Of a DNA stretch of 64,000 bases, positions 11,691 through 22,990 are shown piece by piece. The translations under genes and the position numbers were made by a program. Below the pieces are notes generated by a model. That model did not search any database, was not told the DNA's origin, and worked only from the letters and a program-made list of their open reading frames with translations. Origin of the DNA: Ceraceosorus guamensis (Eukaryota > Basidiomycota > Exobasidiomycetes > Ceraceosorales > Ceraceosoraceae); NCBI RefSeq assembly GCF_003144195.1, contig NW_020290058.1:1-64000 (forward strand). Reading direction: 5' to 3'. The number at the start of each line of letters is the position of its first letter. Position 1 is the first letter of the stretch.

Positions 11691-14257
11691 ATGCCATCCG
11701 TGCTGCTGCAGAACGCCATGTCGCCCACTCTCGGCATCCATCAGAAGGAATCTATGCAGCCAGCTCCCGCATCGGCCACAGCGGGTATTCGTCACGTTCC
11801 GAGTCCTCCTTCCGGCACGCCTAGCGAAGGCATCGACTCGAATGATCCGGCTCAGTTGGCAGTTGGTGCCAGGGATGAGGCGCATGGCGATGCCAAGGCT
11901 CAGGGCTGGCTGACCAGCGAAGCTATCAGGTGCGTGCTTGTCGGAACAGCAACACAAAGAACCCTAGGAGGCGGAGTAGCGTGCTATGAATGCCGGGCCT
12001 CTGTAAGAGAGTGTTGGGCTTGGGCAGGCTAGGCGAATCGCTCGTGACCGCAGTAGTTATGCGGAGGAGACCTTTGCTGGGAGACAGCAGATCCAGGTCC
12101 CCAGATCACTCGGCAGCTCGTCAGCTTGACCTGAAATTGTATCTAAACGACCGATCACGTCCGGATTCAGTCCCCTCGGAGACGGACTTGCAGGCTGAGA
12201 CCAAAGCAGATCACAGCCCTGCTGACCTGTCTAATCCCCATCTGTTCGTCCAGGTTCGCACCTCTACATGTCCCCAGACATCGTCGGATGCAGACCCTAG
12301 CTGTGCTATTGTGGGGTCTCATCCTGCCGGTGTGTCTCAGCTTCTTCTTCTTCTGCTTGTGAGTATGCTGGAGCAGCCTGCAGTCTAGTGGTGCGCTTCT
12401 GACGGAGTGCTGACACAGCAGCTGGAAACATCTTTGCCCGCGACTATATGCTGTGCTTCCTCGCCGTCGACGCGCTTCGTGCTCGATAGATCGATACCAC
12501 CCCTCTGGCCTCTGATGTTCGTTTACATCATTTGGATGTTCTTTGACAAGGCGCCGGAAAGTGGAGGTCGTAGATCGGAGTGGTTCAGGCGCCTGTCGGT
12601 CTGGAGGAGGTTTGCGGAATACTATCCCGTCAGCCTGATCAAGGTGAGTGTGCAGGCACTACTTCGGACATACGCGATACGCCGGCAATGGGCCTCATCA
12701 AGCCGGTCAGATTCATCACAACGCTGGAGATTGCGAAGCGTCGCGTGCGACCTTGCAGAGTCTGATCAGTTTGCACCCCCATTGACAACGCGCTGCAACC
12801 TACTCACTCCATGTTTCCAGTCGGCTGACTTGCCAGCAAGTCGGACCTACGTCTTTGGGTGAGTGTCTGCAGGCTCTGCCGGCTTCTGCGCACACCTGAA
12901 GCCACTCATCTGTCTTTGTGGCCTACGTTGTCTTTCCAATACAGATGTGCGTTGGTATACCACGCCTTGATGCGGGAATGCAGCCGCTTTTACTGACGAA
13001 TTGGCTTGCTTGCTCTTCTTGCGCGTGTACAATCATGCGACAGACGTGAGTGCGACCCTCTGCCCGAATGATGTGATGCGGCTCGTTTGACAAGTCCTCA
13101 TCGACATTGTAGCATCCTCATGGAGTGATCGGGATGGGAGCAGTAGCCAACTTTGCGACAGCTGCGACAGAGTTTCCGTCCAGCTTCCCAGGTATCGTTC
13201 CACACCTCTTGACCCTGGGCACGAATTTCAACGTGCCTTTCCATCGGGATGTGCTGCTCGCGCTGGGCATCTGCTCTGTCAGCAAAAAGAGCTGCGAGAA
13301 CATCCTGAAAAAGGGACCTGGAAATGCCTGCACTATCGTGGTGGGCGGTGCTGCTGAAAGTCTTGCCGCTCATCCCGGCACTGCGGACTGTGAGTCGTGG
13401 CGCAGAGTGGCTATTCACTACTGCACAATCTGGGAAGGCTGACCAGATTTACTTTGATCTTCCACAGTGACGCTCAAGCGAAGGCTGGGCTTCATCAAGA
13501 TCGCAGTTCGTCATGGGTGAGTCCCGGCATCTAGAGCGGGCGTGTAGCATATTCGCTTCGGCTCACAGTGTTCTCTACGTTCTATTGAACGGCTGACTTG
13601 CCATTGAAGGGCCGATCTGGTGCCAGTGTGAGCTGTGAAAAGGAGGCAACGAGTAGATGTATGTCTCCACTTGACTGACAACAACATGATTCGCGCGGCT
13701 TTTCAGCTTCTCTTTTGGAGAGAATGACATCTTCATGCAGCTGGCCAACGCGCCAGGCACAAAGCTCTACACTTTCCAAAAGCATTTCCAGAAGTTGTTC
13801 GGATTCACGTTGCCTGTCTTTCACGGTAGGGGAGTGTTCAACTACAGCTTTGGGCTTTTGCCTTATAGGCATCCCATCGTCAGCGTGGGTGAGTCTTCGC
13901 AGGCAACGCACAACTCCATCGCAGTTGGGGGCACCATCTGAGTGGATGCTGACCTGCGCCTGCTCTGCGTCATCGATACATCTGTCGCCGCGATGACACA
14001 CAGTGGGCCGACCGATATCAGTGAAACGCAACCCCAACCCATCAAAGGCGGAGTTGGAAGAGTACCAGAAGAGGTACATTGCGGAGCTGCAGCATATTTG
14101 GGACACGTGGAAAGTGAGTTTTGCTGCTACCGGAGCGTGAGCCCTCGCATCGCGCGCAATCTTCAGCGAGGTTCCTGACCGCAGCGTCTTTTGGTCTCTG
14201 CGCACGAAGGACGCGTACGCAGCCAACCGCTCTCGCGAGCTCACCATTGTCGATTGA
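11691..14257 (+). CDS. DGA1: Diacylglycerol O-acyltransferase type 2 (DGAT2), 12 exons
   Basis: Exons: 11691-11929, 12254-12358, 12490-12643, 12821-12858, 12945-12946, 13044-13045, 13113-13389, 13468-13516, 13610-13627, 13707-13888, 14004-14113, 14210-14257; 407 aa. Family landmarks run in order: [20 protein letters not shown], a hydrophobic hairpin, [33 protein letters not shown] (HPHG at 181-184), [28 protein letters not shown], the [10 protein letters not shown] block, [48 protein letters not shown] and VVGRPISV. Role: esterifies diacylglycerol with acyl-CoA at the ER/lipid droplet to make triacylglycerol. The tyrosine of FGYHPHG requires two 2-nt exons (see separate entry). Another exon is only 18 nt. 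Length is normal for fungal DGAT2 and no key residue is missing. The third exon uses a GATAG acceptor, the least certain junction. Confidence 0.9.
12945..13045 (+). other. Two consecutive 2-nt microexons (AT, AC) in DGAT2
   Basis: Exon 4 ends ...TTTGG before GTGAGT at 12859; the next recognisable exon starts CATCCTCATGGA at 13113, preceded by TTGTAG. Joining them directly shifts frame into a stop. In between lie ACAG-AT-GTGCGT (AT at 12945-12946) and ACAG-AC-GTGAGT (AC at 13044-13045). Splicing both gives GGA TAC CAT CCT CAT GGA, i.e. Gly-Tyr-His-Pro-His-Gly, the family-invariant block. The three introns are 86, 97 and 67 nt; the middle one has a TACTGAC branch sequence near 12991. A competing model, a 10-nt exon 12945-12954 with donor GTATAC, keeps frame but replaces Tyr by Cys-Ala-Leu and ignores the strong GTGAGT at 13046. 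Confidence 0.75.
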
Positions 14258-14627
14258 CGAGTCGGACAAGATGCGACTTTCAAGTACTGCCCCACCACCA
14301 GCGACGCAGGATCAGTCACTCAAATAGCAAGTGCTGCGCTCGAAAGCCTTTTCAGGGGACGCATGTGTGACAGTGTACAGTTGGCGTTTGTGACGCGATG
14401 GGGCCTTTGAGCTTGTGAATTTGGAAGGTGTAGAGGTCCTGAGTGTGAGTGCTGTGTGATTCGGCGGTGTTTCTACGTTCCAAGCTGGGATATGTCCAAC
14501 TTGGCCGTCTCTTTGAATCTGCATGCGTTGCTTGCGCTACTAGGTGTCGCCTGCATGCGGCGGGCGCTGTATGCTGCGTAGCACCTTGCGCGAACAATGT
14601 TTGGATCACCGATCGTGGGACGCAAGT
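14258..14627. other. Convergent 3' intergenic stretch
   Basis: 370 nt between the stop codons of DGAT2 (+) and the DNA ligase gene (-). No gene-like frame; presumably overlapping 3'UTRs and terminators. Confidence 0.5.
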
Positions 14628-16764
14628 CTACAAGACCTGCGAGCTGCCGCCCTCGCGGCTCGTTGAAGCTTGCGAAAGCGCTTGCGAGTGGGACTGCGAG
14701 GACTTGGCAAGGCGCGTGACCAGATCATCGTTGACGCCCGTCGCTCTGAGAGCGTCGGAGCGGACCACCGCGTCTTTTGGCTCGCTCTTGTCCGCCGCTA
14801 AGATCCAGCCAGGCATCAATGGCAGCGCATCAGAAGATTGCCATCGATCGCACGTTGATTGTGCGCACAACGACTTGGCGGTTTCGACTCACGACATCCT
14901 TCAAAGATCGGAAAGCGTGGACAGCCATCACGCGAAAGTTCTTGAAAGCGGTACGTGACGATGGTGCCCACTTTGGGCTCCCACATTCGACGCTGCTGCT
15001 CGACGAAGCCCGAGCCAATGTCGAACACCTTTCCGCACTCCATTCGAACGACGATGGCGCCCATCACTGGGTAGCAAGTTGAAAAAGGAGTCAAAAGAAG
15101 CTACCCCGCCATCGCGTGCGAGCTCATGCTCACCGCTCGCGTTTCGATTTTCCCCCCTTTTATGCCCAACGACGATTGCTTCGGCTGTGTACCAGGATCT
15201 GTGCGTCGAGACAAAGACACGATGAGCCTCGACTGACGTTCATGAAAGCGCGTAGCGGCCCTGCCCTGCTCACTTCAATTTGAGCACGATCGACGTCCTT
15301 TCGCAGATGTACTTGCTCTGAGGCTTTCTCAGCATGAGCCCTTCCCCACCCATCTCCTCTACGCGACGCAGCTCTTCGCGACAATGCTCGCGGGAAGTGC
15401 ATTTGACCATGGGAAGAACACATACAAATCCGCCGAGCTCCGCACCTTGGACTTTGGACGGGGACATGACACCATCCGGCAATCTTTCGGCCAACAACTT
15501 CATCCGCTCTTCGTACAGCATTGCGACATCTGCGTGGGGGTCGCAGATCAGCACGATCACTCTTTTGACTGCGCTGATTGTGTTGAGGCATGGTTGCTCA
15601 CTCGTGACATCGAAGATCATATAGTTGATCAGGTGCCAATCCTTCTTCTCCTGCATCCGATTGACGGTCGGGGTCAGGGTCTGTTTCGCTGCGCGCTTCA
15701 AAGGTACATACTTGGCGTCGGCAGATGCTACAGGTCCGTTGGAAAGCATCTCGCCGAATCCAAAGCTCGCCATCCAGATGCAGACTGCGGAACGAAAGCT
15801 CGATAGAGCCTCAGATCTTTGAGCAGGTACACAATCCTGAAGAGCTTGACTGACTCTTTGGGAAGTTTCTTAAGCCACCAGTCTGGCGCGTTCCAATGAT
15901 TGCCTTGTCTTGAGAACTGAGCAGGCCTCGATGATGTGAGATTGAAGCAGTGAGAGCACGAGAATAAAGCACTCACGATAGAGTCTCCGTCCCACCAAGC
16001 TCGGACACCATCCAGCTAGAGTGAGCGTAGGACAAGTCGGCATCCATAAGAAGTTCTGCATCGGCTAGCAGTTGCAGCGCTCACCTTCTCGGTCAGCCAG
16101 TAGCCAGCAGGATCGAGCTTGTCGTCCAAACGAAAAGTCTGTCCGAGCATGAGGGAAATCTGAGAGGGAGGCGGATGTGCTCAGGCTAAAGTCGACGAGT
16201 GAGACGAGGGCCTTCAGGTAGGTGCACGTGAACCCACCTGTCCTTGCGCATCCCTCGGACAAGTCGGCTCCACACACTCCTTCTTGTCTTTCTTCGCCAT
16301 GCTGTCCCTAATCTCAGCATCTGCCGCTCTCTTCTTTGCTTGTTCCGCTTTCTTCTTCGTCAAAGTGAAGCCGACATTCCTACTTTGCGATGCGAGGATG
16401 TCCTTGGCGGCAATCAAGCGCGCGTCCTCGTAATTCTTTCCATGTAGATCATTCAGATGAGGACATGTACGAGCTGTTCTAGGTTCCCGTGAGAGCGTCC
16501 AACGCGGACATGTACAACTGAACGATTGACCATCTTGAGCTCGCTGTGGAGCGCGGCGAGACTCAATCAGTACTGGACGTGCCACTCTGCGGGTGAATGA
16601 TGCATACGCAAAAGGGACGAGACCTCACAGCGACAGCTCACCTTGACGACGTGTTTCCTGCCTCCTCCGCCTGGAAAGAGTCGCTCTTCACCAGGCTTGA
16701 GGATGTTCTTGGGTTTCTGAAGTCTGACCAGCCCCGTTTCGATATGTATAGCAGGCTGGCTCAT
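14628..16764 (-). CDS. Compact ATP-dependent DNA ligase with N-terminal SWIM zinc finger
   Basis: Eleven exons on the minus strand: 16764-16642, 16543-16238, 16159-16085, 16015-15977, 15916-15855, 15784-15712, 15650-15602, 15529-15274, 15198-15134, 15066-14893, 14797-14628; 463 aa. The N-terminus carries a SWIM-type finger (SCTCPRW ... RTCPHL, spacing C-x-C-x14-C-x-H). The nucleotidyltransferase domain has the adenylation motif EKLDGVRAWWDG (Lys168), SRQGNHWNAPDWW, LDGELWIRR, an IFDV segment, GGEGLMLRK and VLKLK. An OB fold follows: AEAIVVGHK, then GKVFDIGSGF and PKVGTIVTYRFQEL, with a DGCPRFPIFEG end. This is the small ligase type with a DNA_ligase_OB_2-like domain, not LIG1 or LIG4. Its role is probably nick sealing in repair, in nucleus or mitochondrion. 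The start is the least certain end; a further 5' exon is possible. The last junction gives GCPADKSEPKDA. Confidence 0.8.
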
Positions 16765-18439
16765 CCTGACTGCTTTGTACTGCGCTTTCTGACCTGCTCA
16801 AGGGCTTTGGACAAACCTCCGTTCGGAAGCGGAAAGGAGCGTTTGCAGCTTCTACCATCTGGTCTCGACTCGAGCCCTCATTTGGCTGCTCGTCTGCCTC
16901 CGCCGGCTTGGGCACTTGACGCGAAAGTCCCCCATGTGTATTCACCGGCGTGGCTTCCGAGGTAGGGATTTGATTCGGTGCATGGCGCCAGGTAGCGGGG
17001 ATCACTTGTCATACTTTTCAGTCAAAAGTTGAAGGTGCCTTCCTAGCGTCAGCACTCAGGTTGCAGCATGTACGGGTGGCTGTCACGTGGGCACACGGCA
17101 CCAATTCGAATCTTGAATGGGATTCATTGATTCAAAATTGCAAACGGCACGATACAACCACAAATCAAGATTTCAACTATCAAGGCAACCCAGAGCAGGC
17201 CAAAATTAAAAGTCGAGCGCACGCATGCTGCTGAACGAATCTGCCCCTCGATCACGACGACCAATCAACAAAGGGCATTTAGCGTATAGCAGAGTCTGCG
17301 TGGGCGCTGATCTGCGTGTGCTGGCCAAACACAATTTCGTTGAAGGAAGACATAAAGAAGGCGGTCTCAAGTCACCAGGAGACTACTGATCTCAGAGAGA
17401 ATTTTTGAAGAGAAGCGAGCGCCTTCAGGAGTGGAGATTCCGGCTGATTATCAGAATCGAGTCAAGAGACTATCGATGGTGAATGTATATATATGGGCCC
17501 TTATTGACCGAGTAAGCCCGCATCAAACAATTCATTGGAGCGGAGACGCACATTCTTGATTCGCTACTTATAACTGGTGATTGTAACTTGATTCAAACCC
17601 TCCAGCAAGTCCAAATACGGACGTGACCTCGGTGCTCAATTCAAGATTCAAGATATATGCTAGAGGGAGGACCGTGCTCGACTTCCGGCTCACGCCAGCC
17701 GAGAGCCGATCTCTGCGTTCGTTAAGTCGCTCTGCAAAAAATGCGGGGCAGGCACACAATCATGTTCTTGATTTGATTGCACATGAGCCGCGAGAAAGTC
17801 TCGGCTGCAAAGCGCACCAGCCTCACCGCTGCTGCATATACTCTTCTGACTGTCCTACAGACAGAGAGCCACGATGGGTATATATCCTTTCTCGATTTTG
17901 CACGCACGCTGCATGCACTTGATGCTGCAGCATCTCGTCGTACGGTTGCTACTACAGTACCCACTTCTGTTCGCTGCTAGCGTAGTAGTAGCAGGAGCAG
18001 GTACTCGTGACTGCAGATGTTGGGGAAAGCCGCGCGGCGTCTATCGCAAAGGGTGTATACTCTGCTGTAGGCTGCATGAATCCATTCACACTCACATTCA
18101 CATTCACGATTGTCGTGATTCGCCCGTTGCGTTCGCGGCAACCACTTGCTCGTTCGCAATCCCTCCATCTCCACGTGCTTGCACCTACACTGGTGTCTGT
18201 GCCGAACGTTGGACGCCTGTCGCCCTCATTGCCATCGCTTCACACACGGTCACGCTATTCAAGGCACGAGGCAAGGCTCTCAGCCAACACGGCTTCAAGT
18301 GCGGTATACCAAAGGACCAAGCTGATCAACACAGACAGTGGTGCGGATCAGGGCTTCAAGGTAGACATTTGCTACAAGCACCATTGTTTGCTCGACCAAT
18401 CGACCCTTCTAGTGCACATCCACAACCACAGTGCACAAA
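16765..18439. other. Gene-poor stretch with AT-richer segment
   Basis: About 1.7 kb between divergent genes (ligase and Pex11-like). The 17090-17650 part is unusually AT-rich for this window and carries GATTCAAA/TTGATTC words (for example near 17131, 17166 and 17583). Near 18085 there is a run of CATTCACA/ACATTCACG words ending in CGATTGTCGTGATTCG. No open frame here has coding character. Confidence 0.4.
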
Positions 18440-19845
18440 ATGTCCAGACCTGCTGGAAAGGCTCCAAGAGCGCTAAACACTACCGACCTCGTCCTCGGCA
18501 GCTTTTCCAATGTACCTCCAAACGAGACATTGAATCATGCCATTCGATACTTGGGAACCTGGTCTGGGTTCGACAAGGTGCGCTGAGATCACCCTGTGCC
18601 CGATTCTTCACAAAGCATGAACTCACGCAGACTTTTCTGCTCTTCTTGCCTTTTTCTGTATCTTCGTGGCAGGCAATGATGGTCACGCAGTATGGTAGCA
18701 AGCTCGTCGTGGCTTTCTTGTCTTTGCAGCACGTACTCAGAGTCAGACTAGCTGGAGCAAAGACCTTTCACGCAGAGCATGGCGGGAGTAGCGTGGCTAA
18801 GCGCATCACCAGATTGGGCGGGCTTATCAGCGACGCCAGAACTCTCTATCGAATTTGGGGCATCCTGCCGATGATTCAGTGGGTGAGTGGGAAGGCGACT
18901 TGTCGGAGGGTTGGACATAGATAGGGCTCCTGTGAATGTCGGGCGAGCTGGCACGAGGATGTGCGAGGACTTGAGAAGGACGGACGACTTGAGGGGAATC
19001 GAGACTGAGAGGAGGGGGATACAAAGTTCAGCAGAGCATCTGAATGCGATGCTGGCCATCTTTACATTGCGAACGAGAAAGGCACCGCTGAGCAAATCCG
19101 CTCAGAGTCACAAGGAGAGCAGTGACAATATCTGATTACAAATGGAGCAACTTGCTGATCACCACAGCCCAAACCCGCTGCAGATGATTTCAATCGAGCG
19201 CAATCCTCCTCCCACACGTTTGCTGCACAACATTGAGCGCATTCAAGGCTGGTCCATGCTTCTGTACTGCCCGTTGGAAGCGATCTGCTACCTAGCATCT
19301 CACTCTATCATCCCAGTCTCTGCGCACGCTCAAGGTCGAATGATGCTTCTCTCTGTGCGAGCATGGGCGGTCTACGTCATGCTTCAGCTGCTGCATTTGG
19401 TAGAGGACAATCGTCTGCTCAGACTGAGGGCTAGAGCTTTGGAAAGGAGCAGAGGTCACCCCACTCCGGCTAGAACTCCAAGCACAGAAAAGAACGTGCA
19501 GTTGGGCGACGAGCAGGAACAGACGAGGCAATTGTGGAAAGAGCTGGACGCCAGGAAAGAAGCGATATTGAACCAGCTCTGGGTCAATTTGGGCTACTTG
19601 CCCCTCACTCTGCATTGGTGAGTTGGCAGCGTGGAAAACGCTCCTTCATGGCACGACGCGGCCTCGGATGCTTGCGGAGGGGGGTTGCGAAAGATGAACG
19701 CGAAGCTAACACCACTGTCGCTCTTGACTCGCTCTTTGTCAGGTCCGTTCCTGGAGGTCTCATCTCCGACGCGTGGGTCGGTCTGTTCGGCACTGTTGCA
19801 GCGTCTGCTGGACTCAAAGCAGGCTGGCGAGCTACGGCCAAGTGA
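18440..19845 (+). CDS. Pex11-family peroxisome membrane-shaping protein (Pex11C-like)
   Basis: Four exons: 18440-18577, 18673-18882, 19184-19617, 19743-19845; 294 aa, with 301-nt second intron. The start begins MSRPAGKAPRALNTTDLVLG. Recognisable Pex11 features: an N-terminal amphipathic part ending YLGTWSGFDKAMMV, a central block LISDARTLYRIWGILPMIQW, then SIERNPPPTRLLHNIERIQG with WSMLLYCPLEAICYLASHSI. A charged loop and a C-terminal hydrophobic segment, SDAWVGLFGTVAASAGLKAG, follow. Family role: inserts into the peroxisome membrane and elongates or divides it; fungal Pex11C-type members are involved in peroxisome proliferation. The subtype is from memory of the block pattern. A second peroxisomal gene lies at 41960. 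Confidence 0.75.
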
Positions 19846-20689
19846 TGCCTCGTTCGACACGCTGGCCCATGGATCGGCGCAGCTTGACCACGCTGAAGAA
19901 AGAGACCCTTGCTTCTCTGCTCGGAATGCGATCAACGTTAGCTCGACCATCGCTCATACTGTATGCGCGCCACAAGTATGCGTCAAATTTCATCTTGCTT
20001 GCTCGTCTAGTAGTTCCTTCGCCTGATGAACATTTGAGCAGCGCCATTTTGCCAGCTGGACGTGGAGTCGCGCTAAGGGTGAGCATGAGGATGAGGCGTT
20101 GCGCTTGCTTGATCTTAGCCTGCACGTCATGAGCGTCTGGCATACTTGCAGAGCAAGCGAGAGGTAGAGAGCCGGCTCAGACCTTGAATAGCGAAGCACG
20201 GAGGCCGAACTTCGCATTTCCGAATTTTTCGGCTCACTTTCGTGGTAGGGGTGTCTTCAGAGTCTGGTGGCCCTCCCCTTTCACAGTCAGGAATGCAGCG
20301 TGTGACCAAAGAAGGAGAAGACTCGCTCTCAAGACTCGGACACGTCGGAAGAATGGTATTGAAGATTTTTGATTCGTGAGTGTAGGAACCACCGTTCTTC
20401 CATCAGCGCTCGAGGTGCGAAATGGGTCACGTGTAGAAAAAGGCTTGCACCACCGCGGGGCCTGACGGGTTCGCAGCTTCTCGAGCATCTGAATCAAATC
20501 AAATCGAGAAGAGTGCTTCAAGAGCAGTAGAGTGTGAATCTGAACCCGATTTCAACCGCATGACAAGGTTTGGCACGGTAGACACAAGCTTTGCCGGTTT
20601 CCGGATGTAGGTATACGTCGTTGTGAGGATTCGGCTTGAAGCGGGGCTAAATGCTTGTCTTGCATGCATCTTGCTGCGTCGAGAAGTGC

Positions 20690-20714
20690 GGGGGGGGGGG
20701 GGGGGGGGGGGGGG
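20690..20714. repeat. Poly(G) homopolymer, 25 nt
   Basis: An uninterrupted run of about 25 G in non-coding DNA. Such runs can form G-quadruplexes and are prone to length error in assembly, so the exact length is uncertain. Confidence 0.9.
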
Positions 20715-21775
20715 TGGAGTGCTTGTACTCTAAGGGTCCTCGCAGGATGCGCGGTCGGGCGCATCTTGTGCGGCCACCTGAATTCATGATGTCGATCGGC
20801 TTATTTGGCGCTTGGACAGGATTGGCAGCCAAAGCGGTCTCGGACGGCTCAGAGATTGAGAGGTGCGATAAGCCATCCACGACGTGTCGATCGACGAATC
20901 CTTGGCGATACACGAGTCGACCTTACAGTCGTGAGTGCAATTTGTGATTGCCAGCAAATTCAGCTAGCTCCTCCCCTGTCGCAACTCCTAACGCGAGACT
21001 AGCAGACGTCAGACAGAAGAGCATGCCTTATCGTCAGCCAGCTTCAAAGCCAACCAGTCGTGAGTAGAAGTTTGTGGAGGACAAAGAGTCACTACTTGAT
21101 AGAAATTGATCCATTCAAATTGACATTCACATTTGAAGTCCGTTGTGATGAATTGCCCAATCACAAGCTTGGTTTGAATGCATTCGTGATTCGCGTGATT
21201 GGACAGACCTTTATTTGTTGGTGCTACCCCAACAAGCCACCACCGACATTCTTGATTCACGATTTTAAAAATGCAGAGGAGCGTGCAGCAAAGCGGCTTA
21301 GCTGCACATCCGAGGAGGCTGCTGATCCGCACCGGGTATGCGCGCGCGCGACTTGACAGATGAATGAATCACGAATCGTGAATGAGTCCATCGTAGGTGC
21401 TACGTCCGTCCATCACCGCGTGCATGTCGACTGCATCATGCCAGCCAGTTCATTCACATTCACATTGCTAGTATGCCTACAGAATCGGCACAAAGTGTTC
21501 ATGGTCTCGACACTCGACAATGATCGACTCTCCCCGCCAAGCCGCTAGTGCATCAGATCCTCCGTGGCTAAGAGAGACACTGCGTTACACATGTGCGAAA
21601 GTTGACCGACGGCCAACCTATCGAGCAAGCGTTCGTTCGTCCAATTCGTGACTCACGACTAACTACCTATAGCTGCGAGACTTCTGCTTCTGCTTCTGAT
21701 TGGCTTGGCTTTGCTTGCCCCAACCCTGCAGAGCAGCCAGGCTGGCTTGTGCGAGGTGTGATGGGCAGGCAGCGG

Positions 21776-21800
21776 CGAGCGAGCGAGCGAGCGAGCGAGC
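21776..21800. repeat. GAGC tetranucleotide microsatellite
   Basis: Six near-perfect GAGC/GCGA units in non-coding DNA. Confidence 0.85.
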
Positions 21801-22990
21801 TGCGCGTCCGCTGTCCGCTTGTGCACAACTGCATCATCGCGTCGCCGAGCCTGCGGCGCGCATGAGTCGTGAGTTCTTCATCAGTCACAGTCTACAACGT
21901 GAATGTGAATAGCAGGTTGGGAAAGTGTGCTCACACTCGAAATTCACACTTTGTGACTGGTGACCCACACAACACTCTGACTGTGTAGACACTTATCGCA
22001 AGCAATCAAGCAGAGTTCAAATCACGAGTGGAATTCGCAAAGCGAGCCACAGCCTGTTGCTGCTGCTGCTGCTGCTGCTCTTTCGCTTTGGTGGCTTGAC
22101 CCTGAGTCGCATCTCCAACAATCGTGAATGAAGCAGAGCCGAGACGCTATGTTGCGGTGTTGGATGCATGCACGCTTGCTGCCTTCTGGATTGATGCTGA
22201 TCTTTCGCCCGAGATGCGCCAAACGGGGCTTGCTGTTGCTGATGGCTGTGGATATAGCAAGGCAGGGTGCTGTAGAAGTCACGAACAGCTGCTGCATCTG
22301 CTGCGTGCATGTGAGTCCTGCCGTCATCATCGACTCGTGACTCTTGACTGCATGGACTCTGCGCGCGGGCAGCTTTGCCTCGCACTTCTTTATCGCAGCT
22401 GCGCGAGGTGCGACTGCTGATGCTGCTGCTGATATGCATGAGCCATTCAATCTTCCGCGCGCGCTCGATCAGCATCAGCCGCGCGCTCCCGTCTCCCGGC
22501 CGCGCATCCTGAAAGCGCCCGTGCATCCGGCCAGCCTGCCAGCCGGTCCAACCCTCGGCAAGACAGGCAGGCATCAGGCAGACAGGCAGACAGGCAGGTA
22601 CGCACGCACGCACCCCCGCGCGCACGCACCAAGCATCGAAACGCAACTTCACAATCGGACGATCGAGCGGAGCAGCTGCCTCGTGTCCCTCGATCAAGAG
22701 AGATTGTAGCAACACCTGTCCTTCAAAGGCTTATTCTGCTCTCCACACCCATCACCTATTACGAATCACCCCGCCCCGCCGAGTTGCAGTACACCTCCGC
22801 TCGCTCGGCGTCTCCCTTCGCCATTCTGTACATCGACGCTGAGATAAATATCATCAGCATCCCTGACGTCCATCACAATTCTCGGGCGCAACTTGTGCGC
22901 CCTTCACCGAAGTAGTCCTCTCTACCTGATCTCTCCCCACATACTCCGCTTCGGCTGATCGCGAGCAATCTCGAGCATTGCGTGCCAACG

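Larger units (their letters stand above)
19846..22990. other. 3.1-kb gene desert upstream of pyruvate carboxylase
   Basis: No gene-like frame. It contains a 25-nt poly(G) run (20690), GAGC and CTG microsatellites (21776, 22058), a GCAGACAG/GCACGCAC-rich patch (22560-22630) and many dispersed words of the ATTCACGATT / ACTCGTGACT type. Examples are near 21115-21150, 21180, 21250, 21370, 21450, 21645, 22120 and 22335. The PYC promoter and pyrimidine-rich 5'UTR should lie at 22730-22990. Confidence 0.45.

Noticed and set aside
12945-12954. A single 10-nt exon in DGAT2 instead of two 2-nt exons
   Set aside because: It keeps frame but gives Gly-Cys-Ala-Leu-His-Pro-His-Gly, losing the invariant Tyr, uses a weak GTATAC donor and leaves the strong GTGAGT at 13046 unexplained. 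Kept only as the main alternative.
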